A stretch of 64,000 nucleotides of DNA from Bacillus sp. J37 (GTDB taxonomy: Bacteria > Bacillota > Bacilli > Bacillales > Bacillaceae), in assembly GCF_000518865.1 (NCBI RefSeq), contig NZ_JAEK01000006.1, positions 124,224 to 188,223 on the forward strand, read 5' to 3'. The notes below the pieces were generated by a model that searched no databases, had not been told where the DNA came from, and worked only from the letters and a program-made list of their open reading frames with translations. Of the stretch, positions 42,791-51,338 are shown one piece after another. Made by a program: the position numbers and the translations under genes. Every line of letters starts with the position of its first letter. Position 1 is the stretch's first letter.

Positions 42791-42839
42791 TTGAAAGATA
42801 AAAATTAAGTGCTTATACTGAAAAATGTAATCGGTTACA
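42791..42839 (+). promoter_or_regulatory. SigA promoter with LacI/CcpA-type operator
   Basis: TTGAAA, 17-base spacer, TATACT, followed by TGTAATCGGTTACA at 42826-42839 over the expected start point. The operator is a CG-centred 14-mer that also fits the cre consensus, so CcpA or the encoded LacI protein may bind. Confidence 0.7.
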
Positions 42840-42883
42840 AAAAACAATGCAAAAGAAAAGTTATCCGCAGGGAGAATGGTTAC

Positions 42884-43936
42884 ATGGTGAAAATGCGTGA
42901 TGTGGCTAAAGTAGCAAACGTCTCAGTTGCTACCGTTTCAAGGGTGCTGCATAATCCTGAAACTGTAAGAGAACCAACAAGAAAGAAAGTACTAAGTGTT
43001 ATTGAACAATTAAATTATCAACCTAATATGCTAGCACGCCAGTTCCGTAGAAATGAAACTAAAATCATTCTCGTAGTAGTCCCAAGTATTATGAATACAG
43101 TTTTCTCGGGTATTATTGAAGGAATTGAGTACGAAGCATCCAAGCATGGATACCGGGTTTTATTAGGGAATACGAATAGAAATGTAGAAAACGAGTATGG
43201 TCTCGTTGAATTATTAAAGCAAAAACAAACAGACGGGATGATACTGCTATCAGAGCGAATGGATGCTGACTATATAAAGGCATTAAGTGAAGAATATCCG
43301 CTTGTTTTAGCTACAGCTTATATCGAAGGTTTAAAGGTACCCTCGGTTTCAATCGACAATGTTAGTAGTAGTCGTGAAGCAGTTGAACACCTTATTGGTT
43401 TAGGGCATCATAAAATAGCCCATATTACCGGCCCATTACAGTTTGCGATGTCCAGAGGAAGATATAAAGGTTATAAACAAGCATTAATGCAAAATAATAT
43501 CGAGGTTCGTAATATGCTTGTTCAAGAGGGAGACTACACGTTTGAATCTGGATATAATCAAATGTTGAAAATAATGGCAATTGAAAAAACACCAACAGCT
43601 ATTTTTGCAGCAAACGATGATATGGCTATGGGGGCAATAAAGGCAGCAAAAGAGCTAGGACATAATGTCCCAACAGATATAGCTGTAGTTGGATTTGATA
43701 ATATCGGTTTTTCTTCTAAATTTGATCCAGCGTTAACAACAGTAGCTCAACCACTTTTTAAAATGGGACAAAAGTCAATGAATTTATTACTCTTGCAAAT
43801 GCAGGGAAAACCGATGGTGAAGTCACAATATGTATTAGAATGTGAATTAATTGTTAGAGATTCGTGTGGTGGGAAAAAGAAGGAAAAGGTGCTAAATGAA
43901 AAACTGAACATGCAAAATGTAACCGGTTACAGATAA
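42884..43936 (+). CDS. LacI-family regulator of the ABC sugar importer
   Basis: 350 residues: HTH KMRDVAKVANVSVATVSRVL, hinge NMLARQFRRNETKIILVVVP, effector domain with HLIGLGHHKIAHITGP and FAANDDMAMGA. The frame is open 25 codons upstream across the operator, but ATG after CAGGGAGAATGG is the sensible start. An operator copy lies inside its last codons and another before the downstream gene, so it likely represses itself and the importer operon. Confidence 0.87.
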   Translation: MVKMRDVAKVANVSVATVSRVLHNPETVREPTRKKVLSVIEQLNYQPNMLARQFRRNETKIILVVVPSIMNTVFSGIIEGIEYEASKHGYRVLLGNTNRNVENEYGLVELLKQKQTDGMILLSERMDADYIKALSEEYPLVLATAYIEGLKVPSVSIDNVSSSREAVEHLIGLGHHKIAHITGPLQFAMSRGRYKGYKQALMQNNIEVRNMLVQEGDYTFESGYNQMLKIMAIEKTPTAIFAANDDMAMGAIKAAKELGHNVPTDIAVVGFDNIGFSSKFDPALTTVAQPLFKMGQKSMNLLLLQMQGKPMVKSQYVLECELIVRDSCGGKKKEKVLNEKLNMQNVTGYR

Positions 43937-43993
43937 AGGGGGTGAATATCTAAATATTCTATGAAAATGGTAAGAAATATGTAACCGATTACA
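43918..43993 (+). promoter_or_regulatory. Two CG-centred operators before isomerase-importer operon
   Basis: TGTAACCGGTTACA (43918-43931, perfect palindrome, overlapping the lacI end) and TGTAACCGATTACA (43980-43993), 62 bp apart. Same motif as before the lacI gene. Spacing permits DNA looping between sites. Confidence 0.75.
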
Positions 43994-44018
43994 TAATTTT
44001 AGCTATGGAGAGGATGAT

Positions 44019-44789
44019 TTGTTTTTGGCGAACTTTCAATTTAGCTTACAGTTATTCACATTACGTGAAGAGGCTGAAAAAGACTTTCTAAAAACATTAG
44101 AAAAAGTATCCATACTTGGATATCAAGGAGTAGAATTTGCAGGATATGGTGGACTAACTGCGAGTCGATTGAAAAAGGAACTTGATCATTTAGGATTAAA
44201 AGCAAGTTCTAGCCATGTGCCAATTGCTATGCTTGAAAATGAATTAGACAAGGTTATTGAATATCAGCAAATAATTGGCAGCCGACATATAGCATGCCCA
44301 GTTCTTCCAGCTGATAGAAGATCGAAAGAAGATTATTATGAACTTATACCTACCTTGAATGATATTGGTCAAAAATGTCATAAAGCTGGGATTACTCTTT
44401 CTTACCACAATCATGATTTTGAATTAGTTGATTTAGATAACGGAAAAAAACCTTTAGAACTTTTATTAGATGAAACCAATCCTGAATGGGTGAAGGCAGA
44501 ATTTGATGTGTATTGGTTAACAAAAGCTGGTGAAGATCCTGTTCAGTGGTTAAAACGTTATGAAGGAAGAACACCACTTGTTCATCTAAAGGATATGACA
44601 ACAGATGGGGAGATGTTTTTTGCGGAATTAGGAACTGGTGGGGTTAATCTAGACGGGGTGCTAAATCAAGGGGAACAATCAAATGTAGAATGGTTTGTAG
44701 TTGAACAGGACAGGTCAAGAAGATCGCCGCTAGAGAGCATTGAGATCAGCATGAAGTATTTGAAAAATAAGCAATTGATAACAAATTAA
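44019..44789 (+). CDS. Sugar phosphate isomerase/epimerase (TIM barrel)
   Basis: 256-residue xylose-isomerase-like/AP-endonuclease 2 family barrel: LQLFTLREE, GYQGVEFAGYGGL, LSYHNHDFEL with a metal histidine, WVKAEFDVYWLTKAGEDP and PLVHLKDM, and EQDRS near the C terminus. TTG start after GGAGAGG. First gene of the importer operon; with the dehydrogenases across the divergent region it likely isomerises a keto- or inositol-like sugar. Confidence 0.8.
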   Translation: MFLANFQFSLQLFTLREEAEKDFLKTLEKVSILGYQGVEFAGYGGLTASRLKKELDHLGLKASSSHVPIAMLENELDKVIEYQQIIGSRHIACPVLPADRRSKEDYYELIPTLNDIGQKCHKAGITLSYHNHDFELVDLDNGKKPLELLLDETNPEWVKAEFDVYWLTKAGEDPVQWLKRYEGRTPLVHLKDMTTDGEMFFAELGTGGVNLDGVLNQGEQSNVEWFVVEQDRSRRSPLESIEISMKYLKNKQLITN

Positions 44790-44820
44790 AGCTAATAACG
44801 AAAACAAAGGGGATGGAAGA

Positions 44821-46122
44821 ATGAAGAAATTATTATCTGTTTTCACAATTTTAGCGCTTTTACTGTTAGCTGCATGTGGACTTAACGGGGGTGGTTCAAC
44901 AGAGCAAACAACCTCTGATACTGAAAAGAGTGAGTCAAATGGCGGCAAAACGACACTAGAATTCTGGCATATTGATCCAGGCGAAAGAGAAGTTGTTTAT
45001 GAAGAGGCTGTTAAACGATTTGAGGAAAAGCATCCTGACGTTGAAGTGAAAATGCTTCAAATTCCAAATGATGCTTATAAGCAAAAGTTATCTGTTGCTA
45101 TGTCTGGAAATAAAGCACCAGATGTATTCCATAGTTGGGGCGGCGGATGGTTAAAGAACTTTGTTGATCAAGGAAAAGTATATGATATTACAGAAACGAC
45201 TGATAAATCTCATTTCAATGAACTTGCTCTTAACAATGCGACATTTGATGGAAAGATTTATGGCTTGCCGTTAGGTTTATCATTGGATGTTGTTTTCTAC
45301 AACAAAGAGATCTTCGAAAAATATGGATTAAAGGCACCAGAAACATATGAAGAATGGTTAAATGTCATTGATACGCTCAAAGAAAATGACGTTATTCCTA
45401 TTGCTCTAGCTAATCAAACAAAGTGGCCAGGTGCTTATCATTTTATGAATTTTGCAAGCAGAATTGCAGGGCCTGAATTATTTGAAAGTGCCTTCAATAG
45501 GGAAGGGAAAGGATTCGATGACCCAGCATATGTTGAGGCAGGGAAGTATATTCAAGAGCTAGTAAAAAGAGATGCATTCAATCCAGGTTTTAATGGTGTT
45601 CCTTATGATGAAGGTCAAGGTCGTCAGTTGCTGTATACTGGTCAAGCAGCAATGATGGATATGACGATCTCATTCTTAAATAACGTAAGACAAGAAGCAC
45701 CTGAATTTGAAGAAAAGTTAGATTTCTTCCTATATCCAACAGTTCCTGGAGGTAAAGGAGATCAAACACATGTAGGTGCAAATACTGGACCAGTATGGTC
45801 AGTAGCACAAAATAGTAAAAACCCTGAGTTAGCTGCTGAACTTGCTAATGAACTTGCGAGTACTGAAACGGCTCAAAATTATACAGATCGAACTGGTGCA
45901 CTAACAGGTGTTAAAGACATTATTCCTAATGATGAATTTACAAAACGTTTTTATGATGTTATACAACAAGCAACTCACTTACAAATGCCTTATGACCAAA
46001 CACTTCCACCTGAGTTAGCTGAATTACACAAAGATACGACTCAAGCGATCTTTGGTCTAGATATGACGCCTGAAGAGGCTGCAAAGAAAATGGAAGAGAA
46101 AGCGAAAGAGGTTTTAGAGTAA
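44821..46122 (+). CDS. Sugar ABC transporter substrate-binding lipoprotein
   Basis: 433 residues. Lipoprotein signal peptide with lipobox LLLAAC (Cys19), then a Ser/Thr/Glu-rich linker and a family 1 extracellular solute-binding fold (TLEFWHIDPGEREVVYEEAV, GNKAPDVFHSWGGGW, AMMDMTISFL). Anchored outside the membrane, it delivers a sugar or oligosaccharide to the two following permeases. AAGGGGATGGAAGA precedes the ATG. Confidence 0.92.
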   Translation: MKKLLSVFTILALLLLAACGLNGGGSTEQTTSDTEKSESNGGKTTLEFWHIDPGEREVVYEEAVKRFEEKHPDVEVKMLQIPNDAYKQKLSVAMSGNKAPDVFHSWGGGWLKNFVDQGKVYDITETTDKSHFNELALNNATFDGKIYGLPLGLSLDVVFYNKEIFEKYGLKAPETYEEWLNVIDTLKENDVIPIALANQTKWPGAYHFMNFASRIAGPELFESAFNREGKGFDDPAYVEAGKYIQELVKRDAFNPGFNGVPYDEGQGRQLLYTGQAAMMDMTISFLNNVRQEAPEFEEKLDFFLYPTVPGGKGDQTHVGANTGPVWSVAQNSKNPELAAELANELASTETAQNYTDRTGALTGVKDIIPNDEFTKRFYDVIQQATHLQMPYDQTLPPELAELHKDTTQAIFGLDMTPEEAAKKMEEKAKEVLE

Positions 46123-46130
46123 TACAGTAG

Positions 46131-46152
46131 GAGGGGGTATTTCCCCCTCTTG
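46131..46152 (+). terminator. Intra-operon hairpin
   Basis: GAGGGGG/CCCCCTC with five-base loop and TTGTTG after it, between the binding protein and permease genes. Probably a partial terminator or 3' stabiliser that raises binding-protein expression over the permeases. Confidence 0.65.
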
Positions 46153-46175
46153 TTGTAACAAAAGGAGTGACTGAA

Positions 46176-47123
46176 ATGGATACACATGTAAAAGTTGCTG
46201 ATCGTCAAGTGATGGTTAGACAGAAATCAGCTGTCAAGTATAAAAAATTAAGGAGTGCTCTAACAATTGGCGCTTTTGTTGCACCTGCGATTATTATTTA
46301 TACTGTTTATGTTTTGTTCCCGATACTATCAACCTTAATGTACAGCTTTTATAAATGGGACGGCATGGGTGTAGGAGTATTTGTTGGATTACAGAATTAT
46401 GTTGACCTTTTTAAAGACGCAATCTTTTGGAGAGCTCTCACAAACAATACATGGGTCGTATTAACTTCGGTATTTGCTCAAATTCCTTTAGGTTTAATCA
46501 TGGCACTGATGCTATTTGCACCAATTAAAGGAATTAAATTCTTTGGTAGTGTTTATTTTTTTCCATTTCTTATGTCAACTGTAGCAATCGGTTTGTTATG
46601 GGTCTTAATGTTCGATCCAATCAATGGGATTATTAACAGTATTATTAATCTTTTTGGCTTTGAAAATGTTTCATGGCTCAGTGAAACAAATACCGCATTA
46701 TTTGCAGTGTTATTAGTTATCGTTTGGCAATTCTCTCCGTTCTATATGATTCTTTTTAAAGCATCCATTGTAGGAATTCCTGACGAATTATATGAAGCAG
46801 CTGAAATTGATGGGGCAAATCCATTCCAAAAGTTTTTTCAAATTACTTTACCACTGCTCATGCCAACGATTGTAAGTTCTTCTATTTTGGCAATTGTAGG
46901 ATCATTAAAAGCGTTTGATATTTTCTATATCATGACAGGTGGAGGTCCTAACCATGGGACTGAATTATTAGGGACATATATGTTTAAACAGGCGTTTATC
47001 AATTTCAATATGGGTTATGCAAGTGCGATTGCCTTTGTTATGTTCTTTTTAGCCTTATTCGTTACGATCATTATTCAGGTGATGGATCATTTGCGTAAAA
47101 AGAAAGGAGCCTACGGAATATGA
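46176..47123 (+). CDS. Sugar ABC permease (MalF-type)
   Basis: 315 residues, six membrane spans, with the EAA loop YEAAEIDGANPFQKFFQITLP near residue 210. AAAGGAG sits nine bases before the ATG (a GTG three codons upstream directly abuts it). It pairs with the next permease, overlapping by ATGA. Confidence 0.92.
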   Translation: MDTHVKVADRQVMVRQKSAVKYKKLRSALTIGAFVAPAIIIYTVYVLFPILSTLMYSFYKWDGMGVGVFVGLQNYVDLFKDAIFWRALTNNTWVVLTSVFAQIPLGLIMALMLFAPIKGIKFFGSVYFFPFLMSTVAIGLLWVLMFDPINGIINSIINLFGFENVSWLSETNTALFAVLLVIVWQFSPFYMILFKASIVGIPDELYEAAEIDGANPFQKFFQITLPLLMPTIVSSSILAIVGSLKAFDIFYIMTGGGPNHGTELLGTYMFKQAFINFNMGYASAIAFVMFFLALFVTIIIQVMDHLRKKKGAYGI

Positions 47124-47941
47124 CGATGGGATTTAAAAAAGTACCTCTATATATAATTGCCATTATGTTGTTAGTTTTCACTGGCTTTCCTTTCATTTAT
47201 ATGATTTCAACTTCACTCAAATCACGTAGTCAATTCTTTGAAGAACCCTTTGCTCTATTTTCATCTTTTAATCTGGAAAATTTTCAATCTGTGTTTGAAA
47301 TGGGGTTAACCCGATACTTCTTAAACAGTTTATTGGTTTCTATTGTAGCTGTTTTTGTTGTAATGTTTGTAGCAGCGTTAGCAAGTTATCCTTTAAGCAG
47401 AATGAAATTTAAGTTGAACAAAGTATTATTCTTACTTTTTATATCAGGAATGATGTTGCCTATACATGCTACTCTTATTCCGATTTTTAAACTTACACAA
47501 AGCATGGGGGTTTTTGATACGGTTTGGGCTTTACTGGGACCATATATCGCTTTTAGTCTGCCAATCTCCATTTTTATTTTGACTCAGTTTATGCAGGAGA
47601 TTCCAAAATCATTGGAAGAAGCAGCAAAAATGGATGGCTGTAATCATTTTGGAATTTTCTGGAGAGTGATTCTGCCGATGTTAACACCTGCATTAATGAC
47701 AGTGCTGATTTATAACTTTATCCACCTGTGGAATGAGTTTATTTTTGCACTAGTATTAATTTCAAGTCCAGAAAACATGACCTTACCATTAGGCTTGCAG
47801 GACTTTAAAGGTGAATTCTCAGTGAATATACCTGGTCTTATGGCTGCCTTAACACTAGCAAGCTTGCCTATTCTGGTTGTTTATCTTTTCTCTCAAGAGA
47901 AAGTTGTAAAAGGTTTAGCGGGTGGAGCAGTAAAAGGATAA
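47120..47941 (+). CDS. Sugar ABC permease (MalG-type)
   Basis: 273 residues, six membrane spans, EAA loop LEEAAKMDGCNHFGIFWRVI. Last gene of the operon. No ATP-binding subunit is encoded nearby; Bacillus CUT1 importers commonly share the MsmX ATPase encoded elsewhere (established), which is the likely partner. Confidence 0.92.
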   Translation: MTMGFKKVPLYIIAIMLLVFTGFPFIYMISTSLKSRSQFFEEPFALFSSFNLENFQSVFEMGLTRYFLNSLLVSIVAVFVVMFVAALASYPLSRMKFKLNKVLFLLFISGMMLPIHATLIPIFKLTQSMGVFDTVWALLGPYIAFSLPISIFILTQFMQEIPKSLEEAAKMDGCNHFGIFWRVILPMLTPALMTVLIYNFIHLWNEFIFALVLISSPENMTLPLGLQDFKGEFSVNIPGLMAALTLASLPILVVYLFSQEKVVKGLAGGAVKG

Positions 47942-47956
47942 GATGATAAACGAGAG

Positions 47957-47985
47957 AAGTGAGTCTATTATGGCTCACTTTTTTG
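47957..47985 (+). terminator. Terminator of importer operon
   Basis: AAGTGAG/CTCACTT arms with a ten-base loop, followed by TTTTGTTT. Confidence 0.82.
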
Positions 47986-48192
47986 TTTGAATCTAGTTAA
48001 TGAATATTTCGCATCAATAATCGGTATGGAAACTAATTTTCTTTTGTTAAACATAACAACCACATTTAAGTGAGCTTTTTTCTTAAGAAATTCTTCATAT
48101 TTCCCCTACCTTTAAATTAAGAACTTCTGATTATACTTAGAACATCCGAAGTAAATTAACACATGGTATACTTTCGAAAGGAGGTTAGATAC

Positions 48193-48885
48193 ATGAACAA
48201 TTATACTGTGCTGGTCGTAGATGATGATAAAGAAATTAGAGAAGCAATTGAAATATATTTGAAAAATGAAGGATTGACAGTGTTATTAGCTAGTGATGGC
48301 GTAGAAGCAATCGAACGATTGCGAGAAAATGAAGTTCATTTAATTATTCTGGATGTAATGATGCCAAGGATGGATGGAATTTCTGCAACGTTTAAAATTC
48401 GTGAACAAAAAAACATTCCGATCATTATTTTAAGTGCGAAAAGTGAAGATACAGATAAAATTCTCGGTTTACAGGTTGGGGCGGATGATTATGTGACCAA
48501 GCCCTTTAATCCGTTAGAGCTAATAGCACGAGTTAAGTCACAACTTAGAAGATATGTAAAACTGGGTCATTTTGAAGGAAGAAACCGAACAATTGATTTA
48601 AATGGTTTAACGATCGATCAAGAAGCGAAGGAAGTGGCGGTGAACGGAGAGGCAGTAAAACTAACTCCGATAGAATATAAAATTGTAGAATTATTAATGT
48701 TGAACGCTGGTCGTGTGTTCTCCATTTCGGAAATTTACGAACGTGTGTGGCAGGAGCCTTGCTATAATGCTGAAAATACTGTTGCTGTACACATTCGAAA
48801 AATTCGCGAAAAAATTGAAATCGACCCTAAAAATCCAAGATATTTAAAGGTGGTATGGGGCATTGGATACAAAATGGAAAAATAG
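48193..48885 (+). CDS. OmpR/PhoB-family response regulator
   Basis: 230 residues: receiver domain with acidic pocket VVDDDKE, phosphorylation Asp in IILDVMMPRMDG and KPFNP lysine; C-terminal winged helix (VKLTPIEYKIVELLMLN, AVHIRKIREKIE). VanR-like. GAAAGGAGG ribosome site selects this ATG, ten codons inside the frame. Overlaps its kinase gene by 23 bases. Confidence 0.92.
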   Translation: MNNYTVLVVDDDKEIREAIEIYLKNEGLTVLLASDGVEAIERLRENEVHLIILDVMMPRMDGISATFKIREQKNIPIIILSAKSEDTDKILGLQVGADDYVTKPFNPLELIARVKSQLRRYVKLGHFEGRNRTIDLNGLTIDQEAKEVAVNGEAVKLTPIEYKIVELLMLNAGRVFSISEIYERVWQEPCYNAENTVAVHIRKIREKIEIDPKNPRYLKVVWGIGYKMEK

Positions 48886-51061
48886 AGGAGTAATGCTCTT
48901 ATGGCTTGTTTTGTTTACATACGGGCTTAGTGGAGTGTTAACCGCATTAGTAAATAATAATGATTATTTAAAGCCAAGTTATTTTAAAACCTCTCAGTAT
49001 GAAGAGTCAGTTGGAGCATTAGTTAGTTACCTTCAAGCATATGAGTTTTCCTATCACCCGAAGGAAGATGTGAAGAAGAAACTGACTGTCTCTACTGAAG
49101 AAATTGAAGAATACCGATATCGTTATGGTGAACTAACAGATCAAATCCAAACTATAAAGGATCAGTATCATTATAAAGTTGAAGAGGCAAGAGCAAATGG
49201 TAATGAGGATATAGCGAATGTATATATAAAAGAACGTGACACGAAGATTGAGGATATAACCAAAAACTTTGAGAGTGACGACTATGTTGAAGAAAAAATT
49301 ATAAAAGAAAAAGAAAAAAGAGTAGATGAATATTACAAAGAATTAGAAGGATATAGACAAGACTACAAAGTTTATAATGAAGCTTTTGCCTATTACTTAA
49401 AAAACACATCTACCGGAGAGGTCTACACAAATCTACCATCTGAAAAAATAGAATCGGCCTTCACGAAAGATAAAATGTTATATGTAAATACTTATCCAAC
49501 GGACAATGTCAACTATCTAGGTGTCCGGGAAGAATCACTTATTTATGGATATGAAGATGTCCTGCCAGATGATCATACAAATGTTTTATATGAAGGGAAA
49601 ATTGGACTTCGTAAAGGTGTTTCAAATGCAAATGCCATTATGGCATCTTACCACAATTTTAATGACCATAGAATTGTATTCTGGATTTATACGATTGGGG
49701 CAATCATATCACTCCTAATAAGTGTGATTATGGCCCGGAAAATGTCTATTTTCCAGAAAATAAAATCTCATCGTGTAAAGAATTATTACGATCGTCTACC
49801 AATTGATGTTGCGTTGGGGCTTTTTGGAATCTCAGCCGCCATTTCATTATTATTAATTGATGAGTTTCCTCATTATTATAACTATTTTTCATTTAGAGAT
49901 CTTCTTTACAGGTTTTTTATGATGGTCTTTTTTCTAGGAGTAACCATTGTCCAATGGATTTATTTATTCCCTCTGATAAAAGAATTACCTTCAAATAAAG
50001 GATTAATAAAGAGATCAATATCTTATCAATTATTAAAAATGATCCGAGATGCTTTTGCAAATCGCAGAGTTGGAACACAAGTGTTTTTGGTTCTGGCTAT
50101 TGTGTTTATGTTTGGTCTTGGAGCTGCAGTAGTGGTTGTAGAGCCAAGCTTTTTAATGATATACCTTCCTGCATTTTTTGTAGTTGCATTGCCGGTATCC
50201 ATTGTTTTGATAAGAAGGCTCGGATATTATAATGAGATAACCCGTCATGCATCTGCCTTAACAAAAGGGAAATTTGAATCAGATTTGAAGGTTGTTGGAA
50301 AAACGTCACTAGCTACTCTGGCGTCAGATATTAATCAATTAAAACATGGTGTGAAAACCTCACAAAAAGCACAGGTGAAGAGTGAACGGTTAAAAACAGA
50401 ATTAATAACAAATGTAAGCCATGATCTAAGGACCCCCTTAACATCCATCATTACGTATTCCGAGTTATTAAAGAATGCTGAGCTTACAAATGATGAACGT
50501 TCAACATATATTGAGATTATTGATCGTAAATCAAAAAGATTAAAAGTACTTATCGATGATTTGTTTGAAGCTTCGAAAATGGCCAGTGGAAATATTGAAT
50601 TATCAAAAGCAAAGGTAGATGTTGTTCAACTGCTGCAACAGGCATTAGCGGAATACAATGAGACTATTCAAGCATCGACTGTGCAATTTCGTGTAACAAA
50701 TCCTGATAACCCTTTATTCGCTTATATAGATGGACAAAAGCTGTGGAGAGTTTTTGAAAATTTAATAGGAAATATTCTGAAATATTCGTTGGAAAATACA
50801 AGAGCATATCTAGCAATTAAGCATGAAAATCAACAAATTATCATAACTTTTAAAAATGTATCAAAGTATGAACTTAGTGAAGATGTCAATGAATTATTTG
50901 AACGATTTAAACGAGGAGATGAATCTCGACATACAGAAGGATCCGGTCTAGGTTTAGCTATAGCAAAATCAATCATTGACTTGCATGAGGGACAACTTGA
51001 TATTGATGTTGATGGTGATTTATTTAAAGTAACGATCATTTTAGATGCGATGGATTCATAA
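48863..51061 (+). CDS. Sensor histidine kinase with coiled-coil extracytoplasmic domain
   Basis: 732 residues. One N-terminal span (about 10-28), a roughly 230-residue, highly charged, helix-forming extracytoplasmic segment (TEEIEEYRYRYGELTDQIQT and similar), then four to six further spans (about 275-450), HAMP-like linker and kinase: H-box NVSHDLRTPLTSIITYSE, N-box RVFENLIGNILKYS, G2 GSGLGLAIAKSI. VanS/YycG-like catalytic core with an unusual sensor. TTG start overlapping the regulator gene after AAGGTGG; an ATG ten codons later is the alternative. Signal unknown. Confidence 0.85.
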   Translation: MDTKWKNRGVMLLWLVLFTYGLSGVLTALVNNNDYLKPSYFKTSQYEESVGALVSYLQAYEFSYHPKEDVKKKLTVSTEEIEEYRYRYGELTDQIQTIKDQYHYKVEEARANGNEDIANVYIKERDTKIEDITKNFESDDYVEEKIIKEKEKRVDEYYKELEGYRQDYKVYNEAFAYYLKNTSTGEVYTNLPSEKIESAFTKDKMLYVNTYPTDNVNYLGVREESLIYGYEDVLPDDHTNVLYEGKIGLRKGVSNANAIMASYHNFNDHRIVFWIYTIGAIISLLISVIMARKMSIFQKIKSHRVKNYYDRLPIDVALGLFGISAAISLLLIDEFPHYYNYFSFRDLLYRFFMMVFFLGVTIVQWIYLFPLIKELPSNKGLIKRSISYQLLKMIRDAFANRRVGTQVFLVLAIVFMFGLGAAVVVVEPSFLMIYLPAFFVVALPVSIVLIRRLGYYNEITRHASALTKGKFESDLKVVGKTSLATLASDINQLKHGVKTSQKAQVKSERLKTELITNVSHDLRTPLTSIITYSELLKNAELTNDERSTYIEIIDRKSKRLKVLIDDLFEASKMASGNIELSKAKVDVVQLLQQALAEYNETIQASTVQFRVTNPDNPLFAYIDGQKLWRVFENLIGNILKYSLENTRAYLAIKHENQQIIITFKNVSKYELSEDVNELFERFKRGDESRHTEGSGLGLAIAKSIIDLHEGQLDIDVDGDLFKVTIILDAMDS

Positions 51062-51067
51062 TATATG

Positions 51068-51097
51068 AAAGGCAGTTCTTCTTTAAGAACTGTCTTT
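51068..51097 (+). terminator. Terminator of two-component operon
   Basis: Thirteen-base arms AAAGGCAGTTCTT/AAGAACTGTCTTT (one G-T) around CTTT; short T tract. Confidence 0.75.
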
Positions 51098-51338
51098 CGT
51101 GTATTTTCACAAATCTTCAAACTAAAAACTCCATCATAAAACTTCAACAAATAGTAATAAAAGGATAATTTTACATAAAATTTGAGATAAATATATATGA
51201 ATTAGATGAAAGAGACTCAATTCATCGTATATAGATATCAATTTCATGAAATTTAGATGAAATTTTCTCCGAATAATGATATGATAGAATTATCTTAATA
51301 TTTAATAGAATAATAAAATCTTAGGGAAGGTGACAAAA

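Noticed and set aside
42826-42839. Pure CcpA cre site
   Set aside because: Three nearly identical copies clustered at one lacI gene favour a local operator; CcpA overlap is kept as an alternative only.
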